Shown: positions 1 through 8,935, counted from the first letter of the stretch. The stretch: DNA of 33,860 bases from Candidatus Hodarchaeota archaeon (GCA_016839785.1 JAEOTQ010000223.1:1-33860); one strand, 5' to 3'. Notes: generated by a model from the sequence alone, not told the origin. A program made the numbers and translations.

Positions 1-965
1 ACAGGGTGAATACCTATAGTACCAAAACCAGTAGTTCTAGATTCGCCATACCTTAATCTAAACCCACCAGATTGATTTGACTGGGAAAGGAGTGGTTGTG
101 TACTACGAATATCTTCTGTCCCGAACGCTCTATTCTGCTTGGAGGGGGCAAAATGTACGCTGTCTAACCATTCCCATTCGGGAATGCCAGATTTTAATTT
201 TTGAATTATAATGGGTTGTAAATTGTGGAGAACACGTTCTAGGGTAACACAAAGCCCCATTCGTAAATGATTTGTTATTTTTGGTAAATTTCGAAATTTT
301 TGGACCTCAATTCTTTCGTATGGATCACTAGATAATTCAATACCAATATTTTGAATAAATAATCTCAAATGATCACTATTAAATTTAGATGCACGATCAC
401 TCATCTTGAGAAAGATTTCTAGTTCCTCTTCATACCTACCAATTGTTTCTGGACTTGAATGAAAGCGATTTAAGTGTAAAATTCCTCGGAGATAATCAGA
501 GATTAGAATTACCTGACCGATTACGGAACCAGGAACATATCGTATTGTATTTGTAAAAAATAGTGTAAGATAGTTCTGTTTGGGATCAATCCTCACTTTA
601 TGGACATATTCTTTTGGAACAGAGCACTGTCCTCGACTTAATATGACAAAGGCACTTTGAACGGCGATTAATATTAAATTCTCCTTTGAATTTTTTGAGA
701 ACCTACCATTGACAATCTGTTTTGCCACATCAGCAGCAAGGAGTAGCAGATTTTTATGCTCATTAATTCTCTCTGGAAGATATTTTTCTAAGCCAGGTAA
801 ATCTAATATCGCAAGAATATTATCAGTCGATGAAGGTGTTATTATTGATTCGACTTCAAAATAGGGATCATATTTGAGACTTCTCGCCTTATTTGCGAGT
901 TTTATCTGCGCCGTTAACGCGTATTTTATTTGTTCAACATATTCTTGGAATTCTAATTCAATCAT
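1..965 (-). CDS. Divergent DNA polymerase D large subunit (DP2)-like protein, N-terminal part (runs off window)
   Basis: The frame is open from ATG 965 to the left edge (321 full codons), so only the N-terminal part is visible. From memory it aligns collinearly with archaeal DP2. Matching points are an early ANKARSLKYDPYFEVE segment (DP2: KKAR...DP..DVEIP), an SDYLRGILHLNRF segment (DP2: GDYVRRKLGLDRF), EWEWLDS (DP2: WDWL) and GGFRLRYGESRTTGFGTIGI (DP2: GGFRLRYGRARNTGFA). DP2 is the catalytic subunit of the replicative polymerase PolD. The normally conserved GPIRS-GGT motif reads NTIRYVPGS here, so this is probably a diverged paralogue rather than the replicative subunit. The start lies 7 nt after the stop of the upstream pilin gene, which implies co-transcription with the pilus operon. 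The catalytic core is outside the window, so activity cannot be judged. Confidence 0.8.
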   Translation of the reverse strand, partial: MIELEFQEYVEQIKYALTAQIKLANKARSLKYDPYFEVESIITPSSTDNILAILDLPGLEKYLPERINEHKNLLLLAADVAKQIVNGRFSKNSKENLILIAVQSAFVILSRGQCSVPKEYVHKVRIDPKQNYLTLFFTNTIRYVPGSVIGQVILISDYLRGILHLNRFHSSPETIGRYEEELEIFLKMSDRASKFNSDHLRLFIQNIGIELSSDPYERIEVQKFRNLPKITNHLRMGLCVTLERVLHNLQPIIIQKLKSGIPEWEWLDSVHFAPSKQNRAFGTEDIRSTQPLLSQSNQSGGFRLRYGESRTTGFGTIGIHP

Positions 966-972
966 TTTTGTT

Positions 973-1689
973 TCACGAATATATTCGAACTCCGTTCGGA
1001 AAAGTGATACTCAGGACTCCTAGATTATTTATTGAGGATACACCCTCAAAATAATAGTGACCAGTAGTATTGGAGTAGGGAATGGGAAAAAGAGGAGAAC
1101 TACCGTTTGAAACATAAATGTTAGCAACATTCACAAAATCCAGAATTGAAGCTTTAGATTGTCGAATTATTACTTGATTACTGAAAACCTCTGCTTGACC
1201 GATATAGGAAATACTAAACTCCTCAATAATACTCATAGTTGAAGAAAGATCACTCATTTCAAGATGAAAACGGGCTTGAACTGCGCTGATATATACTGAT
1301 CCTACTGATACGTTGGAAATTGGGGCCATTAATGCATTGATTGTAAAAGAACTAGTCAAGAGCTCCAAATCTGAGAGTACCGAGGGAGATGAATCAACAG
1401 ATTCCATTGTAGCTAGAAATGATTCTAGTTCAATTTGAGCAGAAGAAAAATTAAGTGTGGAGGTATTATCAGTGTATCTTGCTAAAATTACCTCTAAGAA
1501 AGACTGTAGTTCTCTCTTAATGTTATTGTATGGTTCACGTAGTCTTTCCTCATTCGATGTAATTTGGACTGTGCCAATGTTAAGGATTATTGCACTTATG
1601 GCGACGACATATACAGCGATCAACATAGTTGCGAGTATAAACATTTGTCCCCTTCGCTTATCACGAATGATCTGTTTTTTACTCAACAT
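973..1689 (-). CDS. Type IV pilin-like protein with RRGQ pre-pilin signal
   Basis: This 238-residue protein has a basic N-terminus ending in KRRGQ at about residues 12-16, then a hydrophobic helix of about 22 residues (FILATMLIAVYVVAISAIIL). This is the archaeal class III signal peptide, cut by a PibD/ArlK-type peptidase between Gly and Gln, with the helix packing in the filament core. The rest is Ser/Thr-rich and probably beta-rich, with no domain I recognise. The ATG directly abuts the TAA of the upstream pilin gene, so the two are translationally coupled. It is probably a minor pilin or pseudopilin of the pilus encoded by this operon. The divergent DP2-like gene follows 7 nt downstream. 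Confidence 0.75.
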   Translation of the reverse strand: MLSKKQIIRDKRRGQMFILATMLIAVYVVAISAIILNIGTVQITSNEERLREPYNNIKRELQSFLEVILARYTDNTSTLNFSSAQIELESFLATMESVDSSPSVLSDLELLTSSFTINALMAPISNVSVGSVYISAVQARFHLEMSDLSSTMSIIEEFSISYIGQAEVFSNQVIIRQSKASILDFVNVANIYVSNGSSPLFPIPYSNTTGHYYFEGVSSINNLGVLSITFPNGVRIYS

Positions 1690-2208
1690 TTAGATTTTCT
1701 CCCATAAGTACAATTCTACCAGATAGTGGGTTGTATACTGTCCATATTCAGAAGAGGAAAATGATCCTACAAAATAATTCGATTGAACCCCATCTCCCCC
1801 TTGTTGCAAGGCCATGATACTGGCTTGAGATCCAATTAAATAGATATAGGGAGCAATAATTTCTTGTCCCTGAACTTCACTCATTCGTAATACAAATCCT
1901 AAATTGTCTTGTAAACTAAATGTAATAAAATCGTTTAGGATATCGAGATGAATATTATACTCTGATACATATTCAGCTTGATCGTATAAATAGATAACAG
2001 GGCGTAAAAGACTTGCATCATCAGCCGTTAGGAGAACATCAGAAGCAATATTTCGGAGGCTTTCTAATTCGGATTGAGATTTATTTACTTGATCGGCCGC
2101 ATTAATGAGTAAGAGCGCTAGAATGAGCATGAGCGAAACTGATACAAGAGTTTCTGCTATTTGCAATTGTCCTCTTCGCTTTTTTCTTAGAATGTTGCTC
2201 ATTTTCAT
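1690..2208 (-). CDS. Type IV pilin-like protein with RRGQ pre-pilin signal
   Basis: This 172-residue protein starts MKMSNILRKKRRGQ and continues with a hydrophobic helix, QIAETLVSVSLMLILALLL, so it is a class III pre-pilin signal with predicted cleavage after Gly. A Glu near position +5/+6 of the mature form recalls the pilin Glu5. The start overlaps the stop of the preceding larger pilin gene in an ATGA arrangement, and a GGAGG ribosome-binding site lies at about 2213-2219, 4-10 nt before the ATG. This is probably a small structural or minor pilin. The C-terminal part has no recognised domain. Confidence 0.75.
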   Translation of the reverse strand: MKMSNILRKKRRGQLQIAETLVSVSLMLILALLLINAADQVNKSQSELESLRNIASDVLLTADDASLLRPVIYLYDQAEYVSEYNIHLDILNDFITFSLQDNLGFVLRMSEVQGQEIIAPYIYLIGSQASIMALQQGGDGVQSNYFVGSFSSSEYGQYTTHYLVELYLWEKI

Positions 2209-3386
2209 CTGTTCCTCCAGAGAATTAACCTACATCTCATCACGGTTCCTCGAATATAAACTGGATACGTTTTGGATGATTTCGCAAATTCTCTTGCACC
2301 TTCACTGATCTTACCGAAGACTTGATAAAAACTTCCAGAAGATAAATCAGAATCTAAAATTGCTGGATAAGATCCGATCCCGACTTTAAAGACGTTATTT
2401 ACTTTTACTATACTAAAACCAAACGTCAGCCCAGAATTTGGTAGGTTTAATGTCGAATTTCCTTCAAATAAGGAAGGTGGAATAATAGATCCATTGGTGT
2501 AACTACCCTGAGTATTTTTGTATATATAAGAAAGAAAATGAGTTTCTGGAGTATCCTGTAAATCATGAGTATCAGAAACAAGTATGGATGAGGAGTTCAA
2601 TCCTCCAATCCAGATGGTCGCATTTGAATCTTTGCCAAGTAATACATTTTCGTGAATAGTGGCGGGATGCGCCCAAGTCATACCCCAAAGAGGTCCTTTC
2701 TCTGCCACAGCAATACTAATGTGTTCTCCATCCGGGTCATTAAAATTAGGATCAAAGTATTCGTGTGATGCTTGACCGTTTTCGTCTGTAACTTCTGTTC
2801 CCTCGATACGAATGAGTCCTGTAGATAAATCTAGTGTGAAAAATTGAATTAGACATTCCTTTAGGGGAAGGAAATTATTTGCATCTGTAACTTGAACTAA
2901 GGATTCGAAAGAAGATATAGTTGCTTCTGAAATCGTCATTGATAATTCCAGATAAGGGTGAATAGAGAGTTGAAAATCTTGTTTTGAATTCAAACCCAAT
3001 ATGGTTTTAACGGTAGCATAGTCAAATTGGTCAAACCCTGATATAAGAGAGGGTTGGAATGTAGTACCTGTGATAATTCTTGAGATTTTAGCCGCATCAA
3101 TTATTATTGAAGTATCTGTTTTTGACTGCGCTAATCCAAATGAATTGGGAAGAGACTTCTGATATCCCCAAAATTCCTTCCCCTCCTCTTGTAAAATGAT
3201 TCTACCGAAAGTATCTAATTCTTCATAAGATAAATTTTCCCGAATTTGGGTATTCAAACCTGATTGCACATTGATGACTACTAGAATTAACTGAGATAAC
3301 ATTAAAAGAAATAACAACAAAGAAACGATGAAATCGATCGCTCTCACTTGACCTCTTCTTCGTCTTTTTAGATTTAGGTTGTGCAT
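2205..3386 (-). CDS. Large pilin-like protein (393 aa) with RRGQ pre-pilin signal
   Basis: The N-terminus MHNLNLKRRRRGQ is followed by a hydrophobic helix (FIVSLLLFLLMLSQLILVVI), a class III signal like those of the next two genes. At 393 residues it is far longer than ordinary archaeal pilins (about 100-200). The C-terminal 340 residues contain several Asp/Gly/Asn-rich stretches (for example VTDENGQASHEYFDPNFND) that suggest a beta-rich, possibly metal-binding, extracellular domain. It could be a tip adhesin or an initiating minor pilin; that is inference. It is separated by 43 nt from the coiled-coil gene upstream and overlaps the following pilin gene by 4 nt. Confidence 0.7.
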   Translation of the reverse strand: MHNLNLKRRRRGQVRAIDFIVSLLLFLLMLSQLILVVINVQSGLNTQIRENLSYEELDTFGRIILQEEGKEFWGYQKSLPNSFGLAQSKTDTSIIIDAAKISRIITGTTFQPSLISGFDQFDYATVKTILGLNSKQDFQLSIHPYLELSMTISEATISSFESLVQVTDANNFLPLKECLIQFFTLDLSTGLIRIEGTEVTDENGQASHEYFDPNFNDPDGEHISIAVAEKGPLWGMTWAHPATIHENVLLGKDSNATIWIGGLNSSSILVSDTHDLQDTPETHFLSYIYKNTQGSYTNGSIIPPSLFEGNSTLNLPNSGLTFGFSIVKVNNVFKVGIGSYPAILDSDLSSGSFYQVFGKISEGAREFAKSSKTYPVYIRGTVMRCRLILWRNR

Positions 3387-3429
3387 TTTAACCGCTCGAG
3401 ATGAATAATTACAGATTTGTTATTATCAC

Positions 3430-3888
3430 CTAACTAATTTCTTCGTTTTTGGGTGCACCTGCATTGGCTACTTCTAGTTGGATGGTAATCTCATCAAGTC
3501 TATCTTTCAGTTCTAACATTGTGGTTTCAAGCTCTGTTAATTGCAATCCTTTTTCTAACAAGGTTGTTGCTTGAGTAATAAGTTCATCAGCTTTTTGAGA
3601 TTTTTCACTGCTCAATGTGGATACTAACTCATTGATTGGTGCAAATTTCCCATTTATTTCAGTGATAGCTTTCTCTACTTCTACAATTTTCTTCTCCAAA
3701 GGACCTAGATCTACTTGAACTGGTCCAGTAACTGCAGTCGGAAGACCACCTATAGATGCTGTTGACACAGGAGCTGCTCCCCCTGTGCCCATTGATTGTA
3801 CAAATAAGAATTCCATATTTGTTAACTTATCTTCGAGGGCGGAAATTTTTTCCAGTACCTCAACTAACATTTTTTCTTCTTTACCCAT
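3430..3888 (-). CDS. Small soluble coiled-coil protein of the pilus operon
   Basis: About 152 residues from ATG 3888, chosen because a GAGGT site lies 7 nt upstream at 3896-3900. An ATG at 3912 overlapping the upstream stop (ATGA) is the alternative and adds 8 residues. There is no signal peptide or membrane segment. Heptad-like Leu/Ile patterns occur at about residues 5-30 (MLVEVLEKISALEDKLTNME) and through the C-terminal half, split by a Gly/Ala/Pro-rich linker containing GTGGAAP. The family is unknown to me. Its place directly after the second platform protein resembles that of the coiled-coil ArlC/D/E proteins in archaellum operons, so a cytoplasmic adaptor at the base of the machine is a reasonable guess, not shown. 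Confidence 0.6.
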   Translation of the reverse strand: MGKEEKMLVEVLEKISALEDKLTNMEFLFVQSMGTGGAAPVSTASIGGLPTAVTGPVQVDLGPLEKKIVEVEKAITEINGKFAPINELVSTLSSEKSQKADELITQATTLLEKGLQLTELETTMLELKDRLDEITIQLEVANAGAPKNEEIS

Positions 3889-3908
3889 GTCTAATACCTC
3901 AGTATATA

Positions 3909-4877
3909 TCATAGAAGAATTGTAATCTTAAAGAATAAATAGCATATTACAAGCAAGAAACACGAATGTCGTAAGCCGATTTTTGCATTTCCATCACCCA
4001 TTTTTCCTGCAATTAAACCAGCAAAAATCGCTTCAATTACCATTAAATGGAAGAATATTAATTGTAAACCTGCAACGTTAAAGGGTAATGCAGTGGTTGG
4101 ATCCTCTGAACTTTGAACTGCATCGACCATCTGTACAGCGAGAGTTTGAAAAAATGAGTACAAGAGAATTATCATTACAAGGGCAAATACAATGAATGAT
4201 GCATAAATGATCCACGTGTATGGTTTCATCGCACCAAGACGTTCACGTTTCAATCCTAGAACTTCAGAAACATGTTTATGGGCAGATTCGAAGACATCCT
4301 CAATTGCACCACCAGACCGTTCCGCTTCGAGTATTAATAATGACGTTCGTTTCATAAGTGGAGTGTCTGCAGTCTCTGTAAGACTCCTCAAAGTAGCGCT
4401 GAAAGGGATACCCCAGCTAATTTTCGATGCCATTTTTTTCAATTCAGGAGTAAGTGCTCCGTATTGATGTTTCGATGCTTCCAAGATTGCCCTAGGTAAG
4501 GGGAGACCAGTCTTCTGAGCATCTGATATTTCTCGTAATAAAGATGGAATATGATCATCAATATCATCCCGCCATTGTCGATCGGAGTGATAAGCTAAGG
4601 CGGGTATGAGTATTAAAGCCAGAGCTGCAAAAATTGTAACATCTATTGTATCAAAAAACCCTATAATTGGATCTTGATATATTTCACGAATGGAATATAG
4701 ATACGGATCCCGGGTCGGAGCTTCAACTCCTTCTACTAACTCTGTCGGAGCTGTGACATCGATCACGTGCGTTATTGCTGGAATGTAAAATATAGATGCA
4801 ATTATTAAGAATATTACGAATAAAACAAGTGATATTATCCAATAGTTTCTTTCTTTCTTAGCGGTTAGTTTTCCCAT
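3909..4877 (-). CDS. Type II/IV secretion platform protein, T2SSF family (second copy)
   Basis: This 322-residue polytopic protein has membrane helices at about residues 14-36, 78-95, 222-245, 265-285 and near the C-terminus. The cytoplasmic domain between helices 2 and 3 carries T2SSF/TadC/ArlJ-type sequence: IPSLLREISDAQKTGLPLP, then ILEAERSGGAIEDVFESA. The family forms the inner-membrane platform on which the ATPase acts to assemble pilins. A GGAGGATC ribosome-binding site lies at 4884-4891, upstream of ATG 4877. It follows the first platform gene after 17 nt. Paired T2SSF genes next to one ATPase are usual in archaeal pilus and Tad-like systems. Confidence 0.9.
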   Translation of the reverse strand: MGKLTAKKERNYWIISLVLFVIFLIIASIFYIPAITHVIDVTAPTELVEGVEAPTRDPYLYSIREIYQDPIIGFFDTIDVTIFAALALILIPALAYHSDRQWRDDIDDHIPSLLREISDAQKTGLPLPRAILEASKHQYGALTPELKKMASKISWGIPFSATLRSLTETADTPLMKRTSLLILEAERSGGAIEDVFESAHKHVSEVLGLKRERLGAMKPYTWIIYASFIVFALVMIILLYSFFQTLAVQMVDAVQSSEDPTTALPFNVAGLQLIFFHLMVIEAIFAGLIAGKMGDGNAKIGLRHSCFLLVICYLFFKITILL

Positions 4878-4894
4878 TTCTTAGATCCTCCGAT

Positions 4895-5803
4895 TCACAT
4901 ATCACGCGATGCAGTACTTATTAACAATATCATTATGGTTAATAGAATTGGCATTATGAAGTATGTAAGTGTAAGCATGAATACACTTCCAATTGTAGTT
5001 TCTGGACTGATAACAGCAAGGATGGCTAAAATCACTACAAAGAATAATGGGGCAACAACTCCTATAATCATGAAAATTTCAGCCAAGACTCCTAGTTGTT
5101 CGATAAACTCTTTAGTTTCTTCTTCCTTAAGCTTCATTAGAGCTTTTGTTTCTGCTGACAAATAATAAGTCAAATCACCACCGCTGGTGATTGTTGCAGA
5201 CATCCCGTCCAAAAATTTTGAAAATCTTTCTGACGGGGAGCGCTCACTTGCTGTCCTTAGGGCCTTTAAGATATCATACCCAAAAATTTCGATGTCTCGT
5301 GTAATTCGTTTACTTTCTTTTGAAATTTCGGGAGCTACAGATTCCTCACCTGCCAATGAATAAAATAATCTGTCTGGTGGAACTCCAGAACTGCACATTG
5401 CCGAGAGATAAGAAGCAGTTGAAGTTAAACCAGATTCCATCAGAATCTTACGATCAGCGGCCTTCATTTGTGGCCAATATAGGAAAGGAACATAGGTTAA
5501 TACGGTACAAATAGTTCCACTCAATAGCCCGATAAGAAGTGAAGTAATCAACATGGATTCTGTAGTAATGGTAGAGTCCGTAGTTTGGAGTACAATTGCC
5601 GTTAATAATGTGGTAATTAAAAAACTGAGAAAAAAAACTAGTATCGAAGTAAATATGGCACTACCTAAGTAAGCTCGAACTGAAATATCCATCCCTGCTT
5701 TTTTCAAGGAAGTGTTGAGTCGTTCAAAACGTCCTTTTTCAATCCAGGGTTCAATAAATCGACCAAATCTAAGATACCCTACTCTTCTTATTACTTTACT
5801 CAC
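4895..5803 (-). CDS. Type II/IV secretion platform protein, T2SSF family (first copy)
   Basis: This 302-residue protein has paired membrane helices at about residues 47-70 and 85-108 and again at about 235-260 and 272-297, around a cytoplasmic T2SSF domain (LSAMCSSGVPPDRLFYSLAG, then FLDGMSATITSGGDL). It is a TadB/TadC/ArlJ-like platform subunit and probably pairs with the next gene product. The start is GTG at 5803, supported by AAGGAG at 5813-5818. It lies 25 nt after the ATPase gene, consistent with one mRNA. Confidence 0.9.
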   Translation of the reverse strand: MSKVIRRVGYLRFGRFIEPWIEKGRFERLNTSLKKAGMDISVRAYLGSAIFTSILVFFLSFLITTLLTAIVLQTTDSTITTESMLITSLLIGLLSGTICTVLTYVPFLYWPQMKAADRKILMESGLTSTASYLSAMCSSGVPPDRLFYSLAGEESVAPEISKESKRITRDIEIFGYDILKALRTASERSPSERFSKFLDGMSATITSGGDLTYYLSAETKALMKLKEEETKEFIEQLGVLAEIFMIIGVVAPLFFVVILAILAVISPETTIGSVFMLTLTYFIMPILLTIMILLISTASRDM

Positions 5804-5828
5804 AGAATCAAACTCCTTATTTTTCTGT

Positions 5829-7337
5829 TCAAATTGATTTTAGTTCTCTTTTTGCGCGATCTACTGTTTCTAGTGAATTCTGGTAATAGCTGTTAATAAC
5901 TTCAGATACTTGCGAGTAATGGGCAAATTTCTTCTTTACCATCCATCTTAGAATTGTTTTTCTCCTCTCCATTTCATCAAAAACTTGAGATTCAGTTAAT
6001 CCTTGCGACTCTTGGATTCCCTCTAATGTATAGGATCTTCCATAATTGATATAAGCATCTTCACGTGCATTCCAACCAAATACTTTATTTGTTATAATTT
6101 CAGTAGTAACGGGATCGATACCTACAATTTCTGTACATTCTATTACTCTGCGGACTTGTTTATCTCCTCTTCTAACCTTACGGAGTACCACTAGAAGGTT
6201 CAATGTTTGGATTAGCGTTCGGGGGATATTCATTGGTTCATTTTCCAATCTTCGAATTGTACCTGTTACACTATCTCCATGAATAGTTCCCATTCCAGTA
6301 TGGCCAGTTGCCATTGCTTGAAAGAGGTTATATGCTTCTGAACCTCTAACTTCTCCTACAAAGAGGTAATCAGGTCTTTGTCGCAACGCTGCACGTAAAA
6401 GATCATACATAGAGACCTCACCACGTCTTGACCCATCCGCTTCCCGACCACCGTATCCCTCTCTCGCAACAGCTGGAATCCAATTTTCATGTGGTAAATG
6501 CAATTCTGCAGTATCTTCTATTGATACAATTTTCATTCCAGGCCTGATAAACATAGCTAAGCTATTTAACAAAGAGGTTTTCCCTGCAGCAGTTCCACCT
6601 GCAATTACAATGGAATTACGATTTTCTAATGCATACCATAGAAAAGCTGCAAGATCTTCATCCATAGTATTATAGGTTATCATATCTGTTATAGTTAAAG
6701 GATCAGAACGAAATTTTCTTATAGTAAACGTACTTCCTCTTTGTGTTACTTCACGACCGTAGGTTAATTGAAGACGACTTCCATCGGGTAAAGCAGCGTC
6801 AAGCAAAGGTCGAGCTACACTAATATGTCTACCAGCTCGTTGTGCCAATTTTATAATAAAGGCGTCTAAATCCTCTTCTTCTTCAAATTTTATATTTGTC
6901 TGAATACTTTCAAATTTCCTATGCCAAATATAGATTGGAATACCAACACCGTCACAGCTAATATCTTCCACAGCATGGTCACGTAACACTGCGTCTATCT
7001 GGCCAAATCCCACAAAATCACGGGCAATATGATAATTAATCTTATCAAAAGTTTTTTCATCTAATTTCAAGCCATAATTTTTCGCTATGCCGATGACCTT
7101 CTGACGTAAATAATCTCGAGCCACCTCAGGAGATTTCAAGACGTTAAAATCAACATCTAATTCTTCTTCGAGCACGTTTTTGATCATGTCTAGAATTTCT
7201 TTCTCTTTTGTACTCAGAGGTATTTCTACTACAGTATATTTCGTTTGTTTAGTGTCAGGATCAGTAGCAACTAATGCATAGCTGAAGGGTGGAATTAATG
7301 GGTAGGTTTCACGAATTAAACTACTTGAATCGGCCAT
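5829..7337 (-). CDS. Type II/IV secretion system ATPase (TadA/GspE/ArlI family)
   Basis: This 502-residue cytoplasmic ATPase powers pilin insertion or extension. It has an N-terminal domain (about 1-210) ending in the ARPLLDAALPDGSRLQ segment typical of archaeal TadA-like enzymes. Next come Walker A GGTAAGKTS (about 247-255; the usual form has GSGKT), an Asp box SIEDTAELHLPH (about 272-283), Walker B DYLFVGEVRGSEA (about 323-335) and a His box GHTGMGTIHGD (about 345-355). All catalytic elements are present. No archaellum-specific ArlH gene is seen nearby, so this is a pilus-type machine. The gene is preceded by a 125-nt AT-rich gap that may hold a second promoter. Confidence 0.95.
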   Translation of the reverse strand: MADSSSLIRETYPLIPPFSYALVATDPDTKQTKYTVVEIPLSTKEKEILDMIKNVLEEELDVDFNVLKSPEVARDYLRQKVIGIAKNYGLKLDEKTFDKINYHIARDFVGFGQIDAVLRDHAVEDISCDGVGIPIYIWHRKFESIQTNIKFEEEEDLDAFIIKLAQRAGRHISVARPLLDAALPDGSRLQLTYGREVTQRGSTFTIRKFRSDPLTITDMITYNTMDEDLAAFLWYALENRNSIVIAGGTAAGKTSLLNSLAMFIRPGMKIVSIEDTAELHLPHENWIPAVAREGYGGREADGSRRGEVSMYDLLRAALRQRPDYLFVGEVRGSEAYNLFQAMATGHTGMGTIHGDSVTGTIRRLENEPMNIPRTLIQTLNLLVVLRKVRRGDKQVRRVIECTEIVGIDPVTTEIITNKVFGWNAREDAYINYGRSYTLEGIQESQGLTESQVFDEMERRKTILRWMVKKKFAHYSQVSEVINSYYQNSLETVDRAKRELKSI

Positions 7338-7462
7338 CTTGTTTTTTCTCCTATTAATTAATGTTATCCTGATATAATTATTGATTTATTTCTCCTTTTT
7401 TTTGTTTATTTCAATAAATTATCTTATATTAGATTTTAAATTGCTTTATGAACATAATATTG

Positions 7463-7915
7463 TTAAGACATGTGAATATTGATTATATTACTGTTTTTGT
7501 TAATACTGAGGTTTAATAATGGATTAGTACTTGTGAAGTGTCCAGAAGCTGTGATCAGATAAATTGATCCTAAAGAAAATTGTAATTGCTGAGTGACTTC
7601 AGCATTAAACGTGCTTCCACTAAGAATAATCCTTTTTCCATCAGAAGAATTGGTAATTTCGAGTCTGTATCGAAATCCTTGGCCAAGAGCGGGTGGAAAT
7701 TCTAAATCCTGAAAAATCGATTGATTTTCTTCTGGATGAATTAGCAAACTCTGCTGAATTTGAAGTTGAATTTGATCTAATATTGTATCTAATTCGACCT
7801 GTGCAATATTCTCTCGAAATTGGTCGCTTAAAGTTGAGAACATGCCATTTGTGATGATTACTAAGCTTAAGCCAAGGGTGAATATAATCATGAAAGTGAT
7901 ATATTGTGAAGCCAT
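7463..7915 (-). CDS. ArlF/ArlG-like or pseudopilin-like membrane-anchored protein
   Basis: This 150-residue protein has one N-terminal hydrophobic helix (ITFMIIFTLGLSLVIITNGM) with almost no basic n-region, followed by a coiled segment (ENIAQVELDTILDQIQLQIQ) and a beta-rich C-terminal half. An uncleaved N-terminal helix with an extracytoplasmic beta domain is the plan of the archaellum stator proteins ArlF and ArlG and of some haloarchaeal pilus-operon proteins. There is no RRGQ cleavage site. It lies between the first pilin and the ATPase gene, 27 nt after the former. The exact family is not recognised; stator-like function is inference from architecture and place. Confidence 0.55.
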   Translation of the reverse strand: MASQYITFMIIFTLGLSLVIITNGMFSTLSDQFRENIAQVELDTILDQIQLQIQQSLLIHPEENQSIFQDLEFPPALGQGFRYRLEITNSSDGKRIILSGSTFNAEVTQQLQFSLGSIYLITASGHFTSTNPLLNLSINKNSNIINIHMS

Positions 7916-7942
7916 AATAATCTACCGAGAAGTCATAATTTT

Positions 7943-8866
7943 TTAAGTCGTTTTTAGATTTATATCATATCTAAGTAATTGTACCACAATGTCAAAGTCA
8001 TTAAGATTATTCAATCCATGTACCAGACCTGTACTCCATAACAGAGTGGAAGAAGCTGCAGATGTATGTGTTCGGTCAATTAGGAGATCTAGTTTTGAAA
8101 CTGTTGGTGCTAGTACCAAAGAATTCGGTGCTGACACATTTTTACTCACATGAACAGTTATTTGTTTATATTGACTGTGAATTGAACTGAAATCTGCTGT
8201 TAGAGATACTAAGAAAATTTGGAATCGTATTTCAGGAACAGGTTGAGTAGAAATTGTTAGATATATTGATGTGCGGTAATCTAACGTGATATGATGCTTA
8301 CGATCTGATTGATGACTTAAAGTCAAGTTTGTTAAATCCTGGTTATCAGAAGATGCAAACATACCCGTCATAAATGCATGATCCCGAGTTTTATATGGGT
8401 CTGGACCAGTTAGATATTTAGAGGTTCCACGAGGGAGGACGGGACGTGGACTACTATATACCCAGTCAATCATTCCAACTTCTTGGAAATCAATTACACT
8501 ATGAACCAGATCCTCGTTCTGATCCTCCAAATATAAGGAAATATAGTATTCGTTGGGTTTAAATTCGAGAGTTCCAGCCGGCTTAGTAAATAATAGAGTT
8601 CTGAAGCCTCCGGGGTTCCCACTTTCGCTAATAAGAGTTTCAATAGTCTCATCAAGGTCAATGAAGCTATTTTTGACCGAACTTATTGTTTGCTCGCTTT
8701 GAGCCTGCTCAATAAAGGGGACTACCTGTATAAAGGTAACCATTACTCCTGTAATAATTAAACCAAATATAATTACAGTTGCAAGGACAGGAGAAACTGC
8801 CCTTCTTTTTATTCCCCATCTTCGTTGCTTTTCGCTTCTTAATCGATATATCAACGTTTCTAACAA
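7943..8866 (-). CDS. Archaeal type IV pilin N-terminal domain protein (AVSPV type)
   Basis: This 307-residue protein has KRRAVSPVLATVIIFG (about residues 20-35), the hallmark of the archaeal Pilin_N family, then a hydrophobic helix to about residue 48. The remainder is extracellular and Ser/Thr-rich. It has no upstream ATG: TTG at 8866 (or TTG at 8854) is the only reasonable start before an in-frame stop at 8873-8875. It is the first gene of the pilus operon and may be a major or specialised pilin with a long head domain. A TATA-like element lies at 8925-8935. Confidence 0.75.
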   Translation of the reverse strand: MLETLIYRLRSEKQRRWGIKRRAVSPVLATVIIFGLIITGVMVTFIQVVPFIEQAQSEQTISSVKNSFIDLDETIETLISESGNPGGFRTLLFTKPAGTLEFKPNEYYISLYLEDQNEDLVHSVIDFQEVGMIDWVYSSPRPVLPRGTSKYLTGPDPYKTRDHAFMTGMFASSDNQDLTNLTLSHQSDRKHHITLDYRTSIYLTISTQPVPEIRFQIFLVSLTADFSSIHSQYKQITVHVSKNVSAPNSLVLAPTVSKLDLLIDRTHTSAASSTLLWSTGLVHGLNNLNDFDIVVQLLRYDINLKTT

Positions 8867-8924
8867 GTTAGGTCACTTTATTGATTTTTGAGATGATATT
8901 TGGTGTCGAAAGTAACTACTTCTT

Positions 8925-8935
8925 CTATAAAATTT
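8925..8935 (-). promoter_or_regulatory. Candidate TATA box of the pilus operon
   Basis: On the minus strand this reads AAATTTTATAG, about 60 nt upstream of TTG 8866. A start site about 25 nt downstream would give a leader of roughly 35 nt. Confidence 0.35.

Noticed and set aside
3909..7337. Archaellum (motility) operon
   Set aside because: ATPase and platform proteins fit, but no ArlH-type KaiC-like ATPase or archaellin cluster is seen and there are two platform proteins, as in pilus systems.
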